A DNA stretch of 64,000 bases, from NCBI RefSeq assembly GCF_014489575.1, contig NZ_CP060789.1:806001-870000 (forward strand), in the 5' to 3' direction. The notes beneath the pieces were generated by a model. The model ran no database searches, had not been told where the DNA came from, and saw nothing but the letters and a program-made list of their open reading frames with translations. The position numbers were made by a program, and so were the translations under genes. Below are positions 56,145 to 64,000 of this stretch, piece after piece (position 1 is the first letter of the stretch; every line of letters starts with the position of its first letter). The DNA comes from Tessaracoccus defluvii (lineage in GTDB: Bacteria > Actinomycetota > Actinomycetes > Propionibacteriales > Propionibacteriaceae).

Positions 56145-57089
56145 GTGTCTGTTCCCCTCATCGTGCTCGTCGGCCCCACCGCGACCGGGAAGTCCCGTCT
56201 CGCCGTCGACATCGCCTGCGTGCTGCGTGACCGCGGGCGGGACGCCGAGATCGTCAACGCCGACTCGATGCTCGTCTACCGGGGCATGGACATCGGGACG
56301 GCCAAACCCGATGAGGCCGAGCGCAGGGGCGTTCCCCACCACCTGATCGACATCGCCGAGGTGACGGAGCGGGCCTCCGTCGCCGATTTCCAGGTGCAGG
56401 CCCGCGCCGTCATCGCCCGCCTGCGGGAGCGGGGGACCGTCCCGGTGATGGTGGGTGGGTCCCCGCTGTACACCCGCGCCGTCATCGACGTCTTCGACTT
56501 TCCCGGCTCCGATGCGCAGGTCCGGGCCCGGTGGGAGGCCGAGCTCGATCGAGTCGGCGCCCATGCGCTGCACGCAGCCCTTGCCGAACGTGCGCCCGAG
56601 TCGGCGGCCGCCATTGAGCCCGGCAACGGGCGGCGCATCGTCCGGGCGCTGGAGGTGCTGGAGCTCACAGGCGGGCACCGGCCCGAGATCCCGGCCTGGA
56701 CCTATGCGCTGACCGACGTGCACCAGTTCGGGCTGAATCTGGAGCGGGCCGAACTCGACCGCCGCATCGATGAGCGGGTGGAGGAGATGTGGCGTCTCGG
56801 CCTGGTCGACGAGGTGCGGACGCTGCTGGGGCGGGGGCTACGGGACGGCAGGACGGCTGTGCGGGCCATCGGCTACCGGCAGGTCGTGGCCCATCTCGAC
56901 GGGGAACTGACCGAGGCCGAGGCGAAGGCCGACGTGCAGCGTGCGACGAGGGCGTTCTTCCGCAAGCAGCTGGGCTGGTACCGCCGGGATCCGCGCATCA
57001 CGTGGCTCGACGCGGCAGCGCCTGACAACGCCGCGCGCGTGCTGGCCGGGCTAGACTCGGGGCAGGCGAAGGAGGTCGACGATGCGTAG
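56145..57089 (+). CDS. miaA: tRNA dimethylallyltransferase
   Basis: Adds the isopentenyl group to A37 of UNN-reading tRNAs. 314 residues from GTG; P-loop VLVGPTATGKSRLAVDIA, NADSMLVYRGMDIGTAKP, VGGSPLYTRAVID and AIGYRQVVAHL. dapF overlaps the last 8 bases. The start lacks a strong ribosome binding site; homologues support it. Confidence 0.93.
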   Translation: MSVPLIVLVGPTATGKSRLAVDIACVLRDRGRDAEIVNADSMLVYRGMDIGTAKPDEAERRGVPHHLIDIAEVTERASVADFQVQARAVIARLRERGTVPVMVGGSPLYTRAVIDVFDFPGSDAQVRARWEAELDRVGAHALHAALAERAPESAAAIEPGNGRRIVRALEVLELTGGHRPEIPAWTYALTDVHQFGLNLERAELDRRIDERVEEMWRLGLVDEVRTLLGRGLRDGRTAVRAIGYRQVVAHLDGELTEAEAKADVQRATRAFFRKQLGWYRRDPRITWLDAAAPDNAARVLAGLDSGQAKEVDDA

Positions 57090-57897
57090 ATACAGCTTCC
57101 ACAAGGGCCACGGCACGAAGAACGACTTCATCATCCTGGACGACTCGTATGGGATGCACGACATGCATCCCGAGTTCATCGCCATGCTGTGTGACCGGCA
57201 TGCGGGCGTCGGCGCCGACGGCGTCATCCGTGTCGTGCGCGCCAGCAGCGTGCGGGAGTGGGACGGCGATCCGAACCTGTGGTTCATGGACTACCGCAAC
57301 GCCGACGGCTCGGTCGCAGAGATGTGCGGCAACGGGCTGCGCGTCATGGCCCGCCACCTCATCAACGAGCAGCTCGTCTCCTCCGGCAGCTTCGACGTGG
57401 CCACCAGGGCCGGGGTCAAGCACGTCGCGGTGGCCCGACATGGGCTCATCAGCACCGTGATCGGGGAGGCGCGCGTCAGCCGGGAGGCCGTGACGGTCCG
57501 CCTGGGCGACCACAGCTGGGAGGCCACGAAGGTCGATGTGGGCAATCCGCACGCCGTCGTGTTCGTCGACCACGGGCAGTTGGCGGCGCTCGACCTGCAC
57601 GAGGCTCCCCGGTGGTCGCCGGAGGAGGCGTTTCCGGAGGGCGCCAACATCGAATTCGTCGAGGTGATGGGCCCGGGCGAACTGAGGATGCGGGTCCATG
57701 AACGCGGCGTCGGGGAGACCCAGAGCTGCGGCACCGGGGTCGTGGCCGTGGCGGCGGCACACCGGAAGGACTCGGGCCAGCAGGGACGCATCCGCGTCAC
57801 CGTCCCCGGCGGCGACCTGGAGGTCGAGTTCGCCGGCGACGAGGCCCGCCTGACCGGGCCGGCGGTCATCATCGGGCGCGGGGAGTTCTGGATCTGA
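57082..57897 (+). CDS. dapF: Diaminopimelate epimerase
   Basis: Converts LL- to meso-diaminopimelate for lysine and peptidoglycan. 271 residues; catalytic cysteines in EMCGNGLRVMARHL and TQSCGTGVVAVAAA, with KGHGTKNDFIILDD at the N-terminus. ATG inside the miaA end. Confidence 0.95.
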   Translation: MRRYSFHKGHGTKNDFIILDDSYGMHDMHPEFIAMLCDRHAGVGADGVIRVVRASSVREWDGDPNLWFMDYRNADGSVAEMCGNGLRVMARHLINEQLVSSGSFDVATRAGVKHVAVARHGLISTVIGEARVSREAVTVRLGDHSWEATKVDVGNPHAVVFVDHGQLAALDLHEAPRWSPEEAFPEGANIEFVEVMGPGELRMRVHERGVGETQSCGTGVVAVAAAHRKDSGQQGRIRVTVPGGDLEVEFAGDEARLTGPAVIIGRGEFWI

Positions 57898-57946
57898 GTC
57901 GTCGCTCTTTGGCTGTGTCCGACGGGCCTGGGAGAATGGTCAGATC

Positions 57947-59365
57947 ATGACGGATCACGATTTCGACAACGCGGAACTTCTCGACGAGGAGTTCGACTAC
58001 GACGGCGCCCAGGACGATCTGGCCGACCGACATTCGCTGCGCCGGGTCGACGGCCTGCGCACGGAACTGGACGATGTCACCGAGGTCGAGTACCGACAGC
58101 TGCGGCTCGAGCGGGTCGTCCTGGCCAGCGTCTGGGCCACAGGGTCGCAGGAGGACGCCGACAACGCCCTCGCAGAGCTCACGCTGCTCGCGGAGACGGC
58201 GGGCTCCGAGGTGCTCGGCTCCCTCGTCCAGCGTCGCAGCCACCCCGATCCCGCGACCTATCTCGGCAGCGGCAAGGTGGCCGAGCTCGTCGAGCTCGTG
58301 CAGGCCACCGACGCCGACACCGTCGTCTGCGACGGCGAACTGGAGCCCGCGCAGCTGCGCAACCTGGAGGACCGGACCAAGGTCAAGGTCGTCGACAGGA
58401 CCGCGCTCATCCTCGACATCTTCGCGCAGCACGCGAAGAGCGCGGAGGGCAAGGCGCAAGTCGAACTCGCGCAGCTGCAGTACCTCAAGCAGCGGCTGCG
58501 TGGCTGGGGCGGCAACCTGTCCAGGCAGGCGGGCGGCCGGGTGGCGGGCGGCGCCGGCATCGGCGGCCGTGGTCCGGGCGAGACGAAGATCGAGACCGAC
58601 CGGCGCCGGATCCACACGCGCATCGCGCAACTGCGCCGCAGGCTCCGCGACATGGACGCCACACGTGAGGGCAAGCGGGCCGAACGGCGCCGCAACCAGG
58701 TGCCGTCGGTGGCCATCGTGGGCTACACGAACGCCGGCAAGTCGTCGCTGCTGAACCGGCTCACGGGCGCCGGGGTGCTCGTCGAGGACGCGCTGTTCGC
58801 CACGCTGGACCCGACCACCCGCCGCAGCGAGACCGACGACGGCCGGGTGTACACGCTGACCGACACCGTCGGGTTCGTCCGCCATCTGCCGCACGACCTG
58901 GTCGAGGCCTTCCGGTCGACGCTGGAGGAGTCGGCTCAGGCCGATCTGCTGCTGCACGTCGTCGACGCGGCCGACCCCGACCCGGAGGGACAGATCGCGG
59001 CCGTGCGGACGGTGCTGGCGGAGATCGGCGCCCTCCACGTGCCGGAGCTGCTCGTGCTGAACAAGGCCGACCGGGCCGAGGAGGCCGTCGTGCTCGCGCT
59101 GCGGGCCAACCATCCCGGCGCCGTCGTCGTCTCCGCCAGGACGGGGGAGGGGATCGAGGAGCTGCTGCAGCGGATCGACGCCGACCTGCCCACGCCCGAG
59201 GTGCAGCTGACGGTGCTGGTGCCCTACAGCCGCGGCGACCTCGTCGACCGGATCCACCGGACCGCCGTCATCGGATCGCTTGAGCACACAGGCGAGGGCA
59301 CACTGATCACGGCCAGGGTCCGCCCCGGTCTCGCCGACGAGCTGGCTGAGTTCAGGCGTGGCTGA
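57947..59365 (+). CDS. hflX: GTPase HflX
   Basis: Ribosome-splitting and rescue GTPase. 472 residues: N-terminal HflX domain (HPDPATYLGSGKVAELVELV), Gly-rich GGRGPGETKIETDRRRI, then G domain with VGYTNAGKSSLLNRLTGAGV, DTVGFVRHLPHDLVEAF and NKAD. Followed by dinG with an 8-base overlap. Confidence 0.95.
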   Translation: MTDHDFDNAELLDEEFDYDGAQDDLADRHSLRRVDGLRTELDDVTEVEYRQLRLERVVLASVWATGSQEDADNALAELTLLAETAGSEVLGSLVQRRSHPDPATYLGSGKVAELVELVQATDADTVVCDGELEPAQLRNLEDRTKVKVVDRTALILDIFAQHAKSAEGKAQVELAQLQYLKQRLRGWGGNLSRQAGGRVAGGAGIGGRGPGETKIETDRRRIHTRIAQLRRRLRDMDATREGKRAERRRNQVPSVAIVGYTNAGKSSLLNRLTGAGVLVEDALFATLDPTTRRSETDDGRVYTLTDTVGFVRHLPHDLVEAFRSTLEESAQADLLLHVVDAADPDPEGQIAAVRTVLAEIGALHVPELLVLNKADRAEEAVVLALRANHPGAVVVSARTGEGIEELLQRIDADLPTPEVQLTVLVPYSRGDLVDRIHRTAVIGSLEHTGEGTLITARVRPGLADELAEFRRG

Positions 59366-61347
59366 CGCTGCTGCCATCCTGGCCGCCGCAGTCGGGGACA
59401 TCGGCGGCCAGAGCCGGCCCGGGCAGGAGACGATGGCGGCGGCGGTGGCCGAGGCGTTCACCTCCGGCGTCCACCTGCTCGTGCAGGCGGGAACGGGCAC
59501 CGGAAAGTCCCTGGGTTACCTGGCGCCGGCGCTCGCCCGCTGCCTGGAGACCGATGACCGGGTGATCGTCGCCACCGCGACGCTCGCCCTGCAGGCGCAG
59601 CTGGCCAACAAGGACATCCCGACGGCGCTGGAGGCCGTGGAGGAGGTCACCGGCAAGCGGCCGAAGGCGGCCATCCTCAAGGGCAGGACCAACTACGCCT
59701 GCCTGTACCGGGCCCGCCAGGGCGGCCTGCTCGAGCAGGACGCGCTGATCGGCGGCGAGGAACTCGTCGAGGCTGCCCAGAAGGGCGGTGGCGACGACGT
59801 CAGCAGGCTGGGCGCAGAGGTCCTGGCGCTGCGCGAGTGGATCGAGAAGCAGGCCGAGTCCAAGGGGCTCGCCGACCGTGACGACGCCCCGACGCACACC
59901 TCCAGGGGGTGGCAGCAGGTCTCCATCCCCTCCCGCGAGTGCCTGGGGGTGGCCACCTGCCCGTTCGGCGCCGAGTGTTTCGTCGAGGCCTCCCGGGAGC
60001 GGGCGCGCGACGCCCAGCTGATCGTCACCAACCACGCCCTCCTGGCGATCAACGCCATGCACGGCGGCACCGCGCTGCCGGAGCACTCCGCGCTGATCAT
60101 CGACGAGGCCCACGAGCTGGTGAGCCGGATGACGACCGCCGCCACGAACGAACTCACGCCGCCGCTGGTGGACCGCACCGCCCGCCGGGTGCTCACCTGG
60201 CTCGACGACGACCTTGCCACCGACTTCCTCGACATGTCCGATGTCCTGCGCGAGGCGCTCGACGAGTCGGAGCTCGTCCGCATCACCGAGGCGTCCGCCC
60301 CGCTCGTGTACGCGGCCGCCCAGATCAGGGACGTGAGCCGCAAGGTCGTCAGCGTGCTGGGCAAGGTCACCGACGACCCCGAACGGACCCAGGCCACTGC
60401 GGCCGTCCGCGAGATCTTCGACATCGCGGAGCGGATCGCCAAGCTGGAAGAGACCGACGTGGTGTGGGTGTCACACTCGGACCTGCTGGGCCGGATGGCG
60501 CACGTCGCGCCGCTCGACGTGTCGGGCCTGCTCCGCAACAAGGTGTTCTCCGAGACCACGACGGTGCTGACCTCGGCGACGCTGACGCTCGGAGGGACCT
60601 TCGAGCCCGTCGCCGGCTCCGTCGGCCTGCGCGGCGTGGACAAGGTCGACGACGTGGCAGCGGCCGGGGACGAGTTGGCGTGGCGGGCCCTCGACGTCGG
60701 CTCGCCGTTCGACTACCGCAGGCAGGGGATCCTCTACACGGCCAGGCGCCTCCCTCCGCCTGGTCGCGAAGGCCTGACCGACCAGACGCTGGCGGAGATC
60801 GCGCAGCTGATGTGGGCGGCCGAGGGTCGCACGCTGGGGCTGTTCGCGTCCCGCCGGGCGGCGGAGCAGGCGGCCGAGTACTGCAGGCGGGAGCTTCCCC
60901 ACCTCACGATCCTCTGCCAGGGGGATGCGCAGCTGTCCGAGCTGACGCGCCGCTTCACGAACGAGGAGGACAGCTCCCTGTTCGGCACCATGTCGCTGTG
61001 GCAGGGCGTCGACGTTCCCGGCGAGACATGCCAGCTGGTCATCATCGACAAGATCCCCTTCCCTCGGCCCGACGATCCCCTGATGCAGGCGCGGAAGAAG
61101 TCCGTCGAGGATGCCGGGGGAATGGCTTCATGACGGTGGCCGCCACCCATGCGGCGCTGCTGCTGGCCCAGGGGCGGGGCGTCTGATCAGACGCTCGGAG
61201 GACCGGGGCGTCGTCGCCATGCTCGACCCGCGCCTGCTGACGGCCCGCTACGGTTCGTTCCTGCGCGCCTCGCTGCCGGGGTTCTGGGCCACCGAGGACG
61301 GTGACGTGGCCGTGCAGGCGCTGCGGAGGCTCCGCGGCGCCGAGTAA
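59358..61347 (+). CDS. dinG: ATP-dependent DNA helicase, DinG/YoaA type (two frameshifts)
   Basis: XPD-like superfamily 2 helicase, about 663 residues when repaired. Walker A QAGTGTGKSLGYLAPALARC, ATATLALQAQL, Fe-S cysteines spaced in TNYACLYR, CLGVATCPFGAEC and DEAH in IIDEAHELVSRM. The frame breaks at the G run 61116-61120 (VEDAGG/NGFM) and at 61171-61174 (LLLAQG/AGRLIRR), one base lost each, after which GRLIRRSEDRGVVAMLDPRL follows normally. GTG start overlaps hflX. Confidence 0.93.
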
Positions 61348-61362
61348 CGAACCGGACGGCGC

Positions 61363-62097
61363 CTACAGCCGACGCATCACCGCGACGACCTTGCCCATGA
61401 TCTGGGCGTAGTTGCCGTCGATGGGGGAGTAGAGGCTGTTGTGGGGCAGCAGCCACACCTGCCCGTCCTTGCGCTTGAACGTCTTGACCGTGGCCTCGTC
61501 GTCGAGCAGCGCGGCCACGATGTCGCCGTTGACGGCGTCGTTCTGGCGCCGGACGACCACCCAGTCGCCGTCACAGATAGCCGCGTCGATCATCGAGTCG
61601 CCGCGGACCTCCAGCATGAACACCTCGCCGTCGCCGACCAGTTGCTTCGGCAGCGCGAACACGTCGTCGACCTGCTGCTCCGCCAGGATCGGCCCGCCCG
61701 CGGCGATCCGGCCCAGGAGGGGCGTCGCCACGGAGGTCGGGTTCGCGTCGTAGCTCTGCTCCGGCGACATCCCCTCGTCCCCAGGCATGGTCACCACGAC
61801 GGCGCGGGGACGGTTCGGGTCGCGCCGGAGGAACCCCTTGGCCTCGAGCACCTTCATCTGATGGGTGACCGACGACGTCGACGCCAGGCCGGCCCGCTTC
61901 GCCACCTCACGGATGCTGGGCGGGTAGCCCACCGACTCGATGGACTCACGGATCACCTGCAGGATCGCGACCTGGCGGGCCGTCAGCCCGTGCTCACCGG
62001 CCGGACCGTCGGGCAGCGGGGTCACGTTGCCGAGTTCGGCGGCCAGGCGGGCGTTGCTCGGTCGGCCACGGCGGGGGGAACTGGGAGTCTCAGCCAT
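61363..62097 (-). CDS. lexA: SOS repressor LexA
   Basis: 244 residues. N-terminal winged HTH ([40 protein letters not shown]), Ala-Gly cleavage region ([15 protein letters not shown]), catalytic Ser in [11 protein letters not shown] and Lys in [14 protein letters not shown]. Autoregulated through the box at 62120. Convergent with dinG. Confidence 0.97.
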   Translation of the reverse strand: MAETPSSPRRGRPSNARLAAELGNVTPLPDGPAGEHGLTARQVAILQVIRESIESVGYPPSIREVAKRAGLASTSSVTHQMKVLEAKGFLRRDPNRPRAVVVTMPGDEGMSPEQSYDANPTSVATPLLGRIAAGGPILAEQQVDDVFALPKQLVGDGEVFMLEVRGDSMIDAAICDGDWVVVRRQNDAVNGDIVAALLDDEATVKTFKRKDGQVWLLPHNSLYSPIDGNYAQIMGKVVAVMRRL

Positions 62098-62119
62098 GCG
62101 AACATGCTAGCGCGCCTCG

Positions 62120-62133
62120 CGAACGTGTGTTCG
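62120..62133. promoter_or_regulatory. LexA box of lexA
   Basis: CGAACGTGTGTTCG, 23 bases upstream of the lexA start. Confidence 0.92.
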
Positions 62134-62213
62134 AAATGCGGCCGTGTCGCGCCGGAAGCGGAATTGTCAGACCCCCGCTGTTGACTCGGTGACGTGGCCG
62201 ATGAAACTCGTCT

Positions 62214-62227
62214 CGAACAGATGTTCC
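62214..62227. promoter_or_regulatory. LexA box of the DivS-like gene
   Basis: CGAACAGATGTTCC, one mismatch from the palindromic consensus; a -10-like TAGAGT follows about 20 bases later, before the gene at 62296. Confidence 0.85.
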
Positions 62228-62295
62228 AATTGACGGCGGAACCGGCTAGAGTGAAGCAATCGAACTGTTGTTCTACGGATGAGGGGAGTGGGTCC

Positions 62296-62682
62296 ATGAC
62301 CGCTTCAAGCATGGTTGGCGTGAGGGTTGTCGATGCTGGCAGCCGGCGTTTCGTTGCGGTGGCTCCGGAGGGGCGCCCCGACCTGCGTCTGCCGCAGGCC
62401 CATCCGTCCCGCCCCGTCGCCCCGGGGAGAGTCGGCCGGGTCGCATCCTGCGTGGCTGTGCGGCCGCAGCCCCAGCCCCGTTGGCTCGCAGCCAAGGTGG
62501 TCGGGTTGTGCCTGCTGGCCCTCGTCGGCGTCGGCGTATCGGCAGGCGAGTTCGCCTCCATGGCCACCCCGATCCGGCCCGCGAGTACGTTGCGGGTCAT
62601 CCCGCGTGGGCGCACGTCGACAATCCCTGACGCCCCGCTGCGCGTTCCGACCGATGTGCGGCGTGTTGCTTGCCCGCGGTGA
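62296..62682 (+). CDS. SOS-controlled small membrane protein at the divS/chiZ position
   Basis: 128 residues with a proline/arginine-rich cytoplasmic part (RPDLRLPQAHPSRPVAPGR), one membrane helix (VVGLCLLALVGVGVSAGEFA) and a short external tail. It has no LysM domain, unlike ChiZ of mycobacteria. Position between lexA and nrdR plus a LexA box fit the SOS cell-division inhibitor DivS/ChiZ. The role is inferred from context, not from a catalytic motif. Confidence 0.75.
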   Translation: MTASSMVGVRVVDAGSRRFVAVAPEGRPDLRLPQAHPSRPVAPGRVGRVASCVAVRPQPQPRWLAAKVVGLCLLALVGVGVSAGEFASMATPIRPASTLRVIPRGRTSTIPDAPLRVPTDVRRVACPR

Positions 62683-62698
62683 CGGACAGACCTAGGAT

Positions 62699-62712
62699 CA
62701 CTACATCTAGTG
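62699..62712. promoter_or_regulatory. NrdR box candidate
   Basis: CACTACATCTAGTG (CACTA-N4-TAGTG) about 92 bases upstream of nrdR, similar to the palindromic boxes bound by NrdR. Only one clear copy is seen, whereas boxes often come in pairs. Confidence 0.6.
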
Positions 62713-62803
62713 GTTCAAGGTGTCCCCATCCCCAAGGGCTTGTGGTTTCCGGGGAAACGTGACACCGTAGGGCCTCCGCCAGCGAGACGAGAGGGTCGCG
62801 ACG

Positions 62804-63319
62804 ATGCACTGCCCGTTCTGCCGACACGAGGACACCAAGGTGTCCGATTCGCGTGTCACCGAGGATGGTTCCTCCATCCGTCGGCGCAGGACGTGCCCGG
62901 TCTGTGAGCGTAAGTTCACCACCGTCGAGCAGGTCGTCCTGACCGTCGTGAAGCGTTCGGGCGTCGCCGAGTCCTTCAGCAGGGACAAGGTGATGCGCGG
63001 GGTTTCCAAGGCCTGCAAGGGTCGTCCCGTCACGCAGGCCCAGGTCGCTGCGCTGGCGCAGCGCGTGGAGGAGGCGCTCAGGGCCTCAGGACAGGCGGAG
63101 ATCCCCGCCGAGCAGGTGGGTGTGGCCATTCTCGGTCCGCTCGAAGAGCTCGACCCGGTCGCCTATCTGAGGTTCGCCAGCGTCTACAAGAACTACGACT
63201 CACTCGACGATTTCCAGAGCGAGATCGACGCCCTGCGACTCGGGGCGAGTGATTCGCTCGCCCGTTCCGTCGTCGCAGCCCGCCCAGTGGCGGGCCACCA
63301 GGAACCGCTCATCAGCTGA
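62804..63319 (+). CDS. nrdR: Transcriptional repressor NrdR
   Basis: Zinc-ribbon and ATP-cone repressor of ribonucleotide reductase genes. 171 residues (slightly longer than usual at the C-terminus). Zinc ligands in [13 protein letters not shown] and [16 protein letters not shown]-cone from [20 protein letters not shown]. Next gene is nrdJ, its expected target. Confidence 0.96.
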   Translation: MHCPFCRHEDTKVSDSRVTEDGSSIRRRRTCPVCERKFTTVEQVVLTVVKRSGVAESFSRDKVMRGVSKACKGRPVTQAQVAALAQRVEEALRASGQAEIPAEQVGVAILGPLEELDPVAYLRFASVYKNYDSLDDFQSEIDALRLGASDSLARSVVAARPVAGHQEPLIS

Positions 63320-63367
63320 GCCTCCAGCACACCATCCATCCAGTATCGAAGCATCGAGGGGTACATC

Positions 63368-64000
63368 ATGACCGCGACCGCCGCGCGCAGCACGCGACGC
63401 AAGTCAGCAGATACGAAGGGGCTCGCCATCGGGCGCGTCTTCACCACCGATGGGGTCCACCCCTACGACGAGGTCGAATGGGACCGCCGTGACGTCGTCC
63501 AGACGAACTGGAAGTCCGGCGAGACCGTCTTCGAGCAGAGGGGCGTCGAGTTCCCGACGTCCTGGAGCGTCAACGCGTCCACCATCGTCACCACGAAGTA
63601 CTTCCGCGGAGCGATCGGCACCCCCGAGCGTGAGGACAGCCTGCGCACCCTCATCGACCGTGTCGTCACGACGTACGCGAAGGCGGGCCTCGAGCACGGC
63701 TACTTCGCGACTCCCGCCGATGCGGAGATCTTCGAGCACGAGCTCACCTGGATGCTGCTGCACCAGTACTTCTCCTTCAACTCCCCGGTCTGGTTCAACG
63801 TCGGCACCCCCTCGCCGCAGCAGGTCAGCGCGTGCTTCATCCTCTCGGTCGACGACTCCATGGACTCGATCCTGAACTGGTACAAGGAAGAAGGCTTCAT
63901 CTTCAAGGGCGGCTCCGGCGCAGGGCTGAACCTGTCGCGCATCCGCTCCTCGAAGGAGCTCCTGAGCTCCGGCGGCACCGCCTCGGGCCCCGTCTCGTTC
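63368..64000 (+). CDS. nrdJ: Vitamin B12-dependent ribonucleotide reductase (3' end outside window)
   Basis: Class II reductase that makes deoxynucleotides with adenosylcobalamin. 211 codons are visible: GLAIGRVFTTDGVHPYDEVE, SWSVNASTIVTTKYFRG, MLLHQYFSFNSPVWFNVGT, the catalytic cysteine region VSACFILSVDDSMDSI and GGSGAGLNLSRIRSS. Continues beyond 64000. Preceded by nrdR. Confidence 0.95.
   Translation, partial: MTATAARSTRRKSADTKGLAIGRVFTTDGVHPYDEVEWDRRDVVQTNWKSGETVFEQRGVEFPTSWSVNASTIVTTKYFRGAIGTPEREDSLRTLIDRVVTTYAKAGLEHGYFATPADAEIFEHELTWMLLHQYFSFNSPVWFNVGTPSPQQVSACFILSVDDSMDSILNWYKEEGFIFKGGSGAGLNLSRIRSSKELLSSGGTASGPVSF

Noticed and set aside
62683..62803. Possible adenosylcobalamin riboswitch before nrdR-nrdJ
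   Set aside because: The interval is only about 120 bases and no convincing B12-box (GCCACTG-like) or multi-helix core is seen; only a NrdR-like palindrome is supported.

Overview
The window is from a high-GC actinobacterium. Gene order points to the Propionibacteriales (Propionibacteriaceae such as Tessaracoccus or Propioniciclava); the genus is inference. Supporting orders are proA-nadD-rsfS, plsC-ddl-thiL, ftsK-rimO-pgsA-cinA-clgR, DUF3046-recA-recX-rny-miaB-miaA-dapF-hflX and lexA-(divS)-nrdR-nrdJ. At least nine single-base losses, nearly all in short G/C runs, break otherwise normal genes. All shift the frame in the same direction, so they look like sequencing error rather than biology.

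Layout: 1-5.8 kb holds proA (5' end missing), a small membrane protein, nadD, rsfS, a histidine phosphatase, the coproporphyrinogen oxidase hemY/cgoX and a hemC-hemD fusion whose HemC half lacks the cofactor cysteine. A tRNA-Ala(GGC) at 5914-5989 is the target of a 10.6-kb integrated element (about 5990-16625). The element carries a large serine recombinase, an erm(X)-like rRNA methyltransferase with an RLR-type leader peptide and two coupled AraC-type genes, a four-gene tyrosine-recombinase cassette, a nucleotidyltransferase remnant, two unknown genes and, at the far end, an HTH domain. The element is bounded by a 7-bp repeat (TCCACCA). When its ends are joined in silico the recombinase frame runs straight across the junction into that HTH domain, giving a 622-residue protein. 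Integration therefore cuts the recombinase gene in two, replaces its C-terminus with antisense tRNA sequence, and moves the tRNA terminator to the other end of the element.

16.7-21.9 kb is chromosomal again: an IclR-type regulator divergent from leuCD, a frameshifted unknown gene and a C-terminally damaged amidohydrolase. 22.0-30.2 kb is a lower-GC two-gene block, a 1010-aa protein and a 1717-aa DEAD/DUF1998 helicase, matching the architecture of Druantia type III anti-phage defence (druH-druE). Next to it is a DUF222/HNH gene with a perfect LexA box.

31.9-43.1 kb has nadA-nadB-nadC with a divergent NrtR regulator, a prolyl oligopeptidase, an MFS exporter with divergent ArsR-type regulator, plsC, ddl and thiL. 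43.2-64 kb is a core block for cell division, tRNA and ribosome modification, SOS response (recA, lexA, a DivS-like membrane protein, each with a LexA box), RNA decay (rny), lysine/peptidoglycan precursor synthesis (dapF) and B12-dependent ribonucleotide reduction (nrdR, nrdJ; nrdJ runs off the end).
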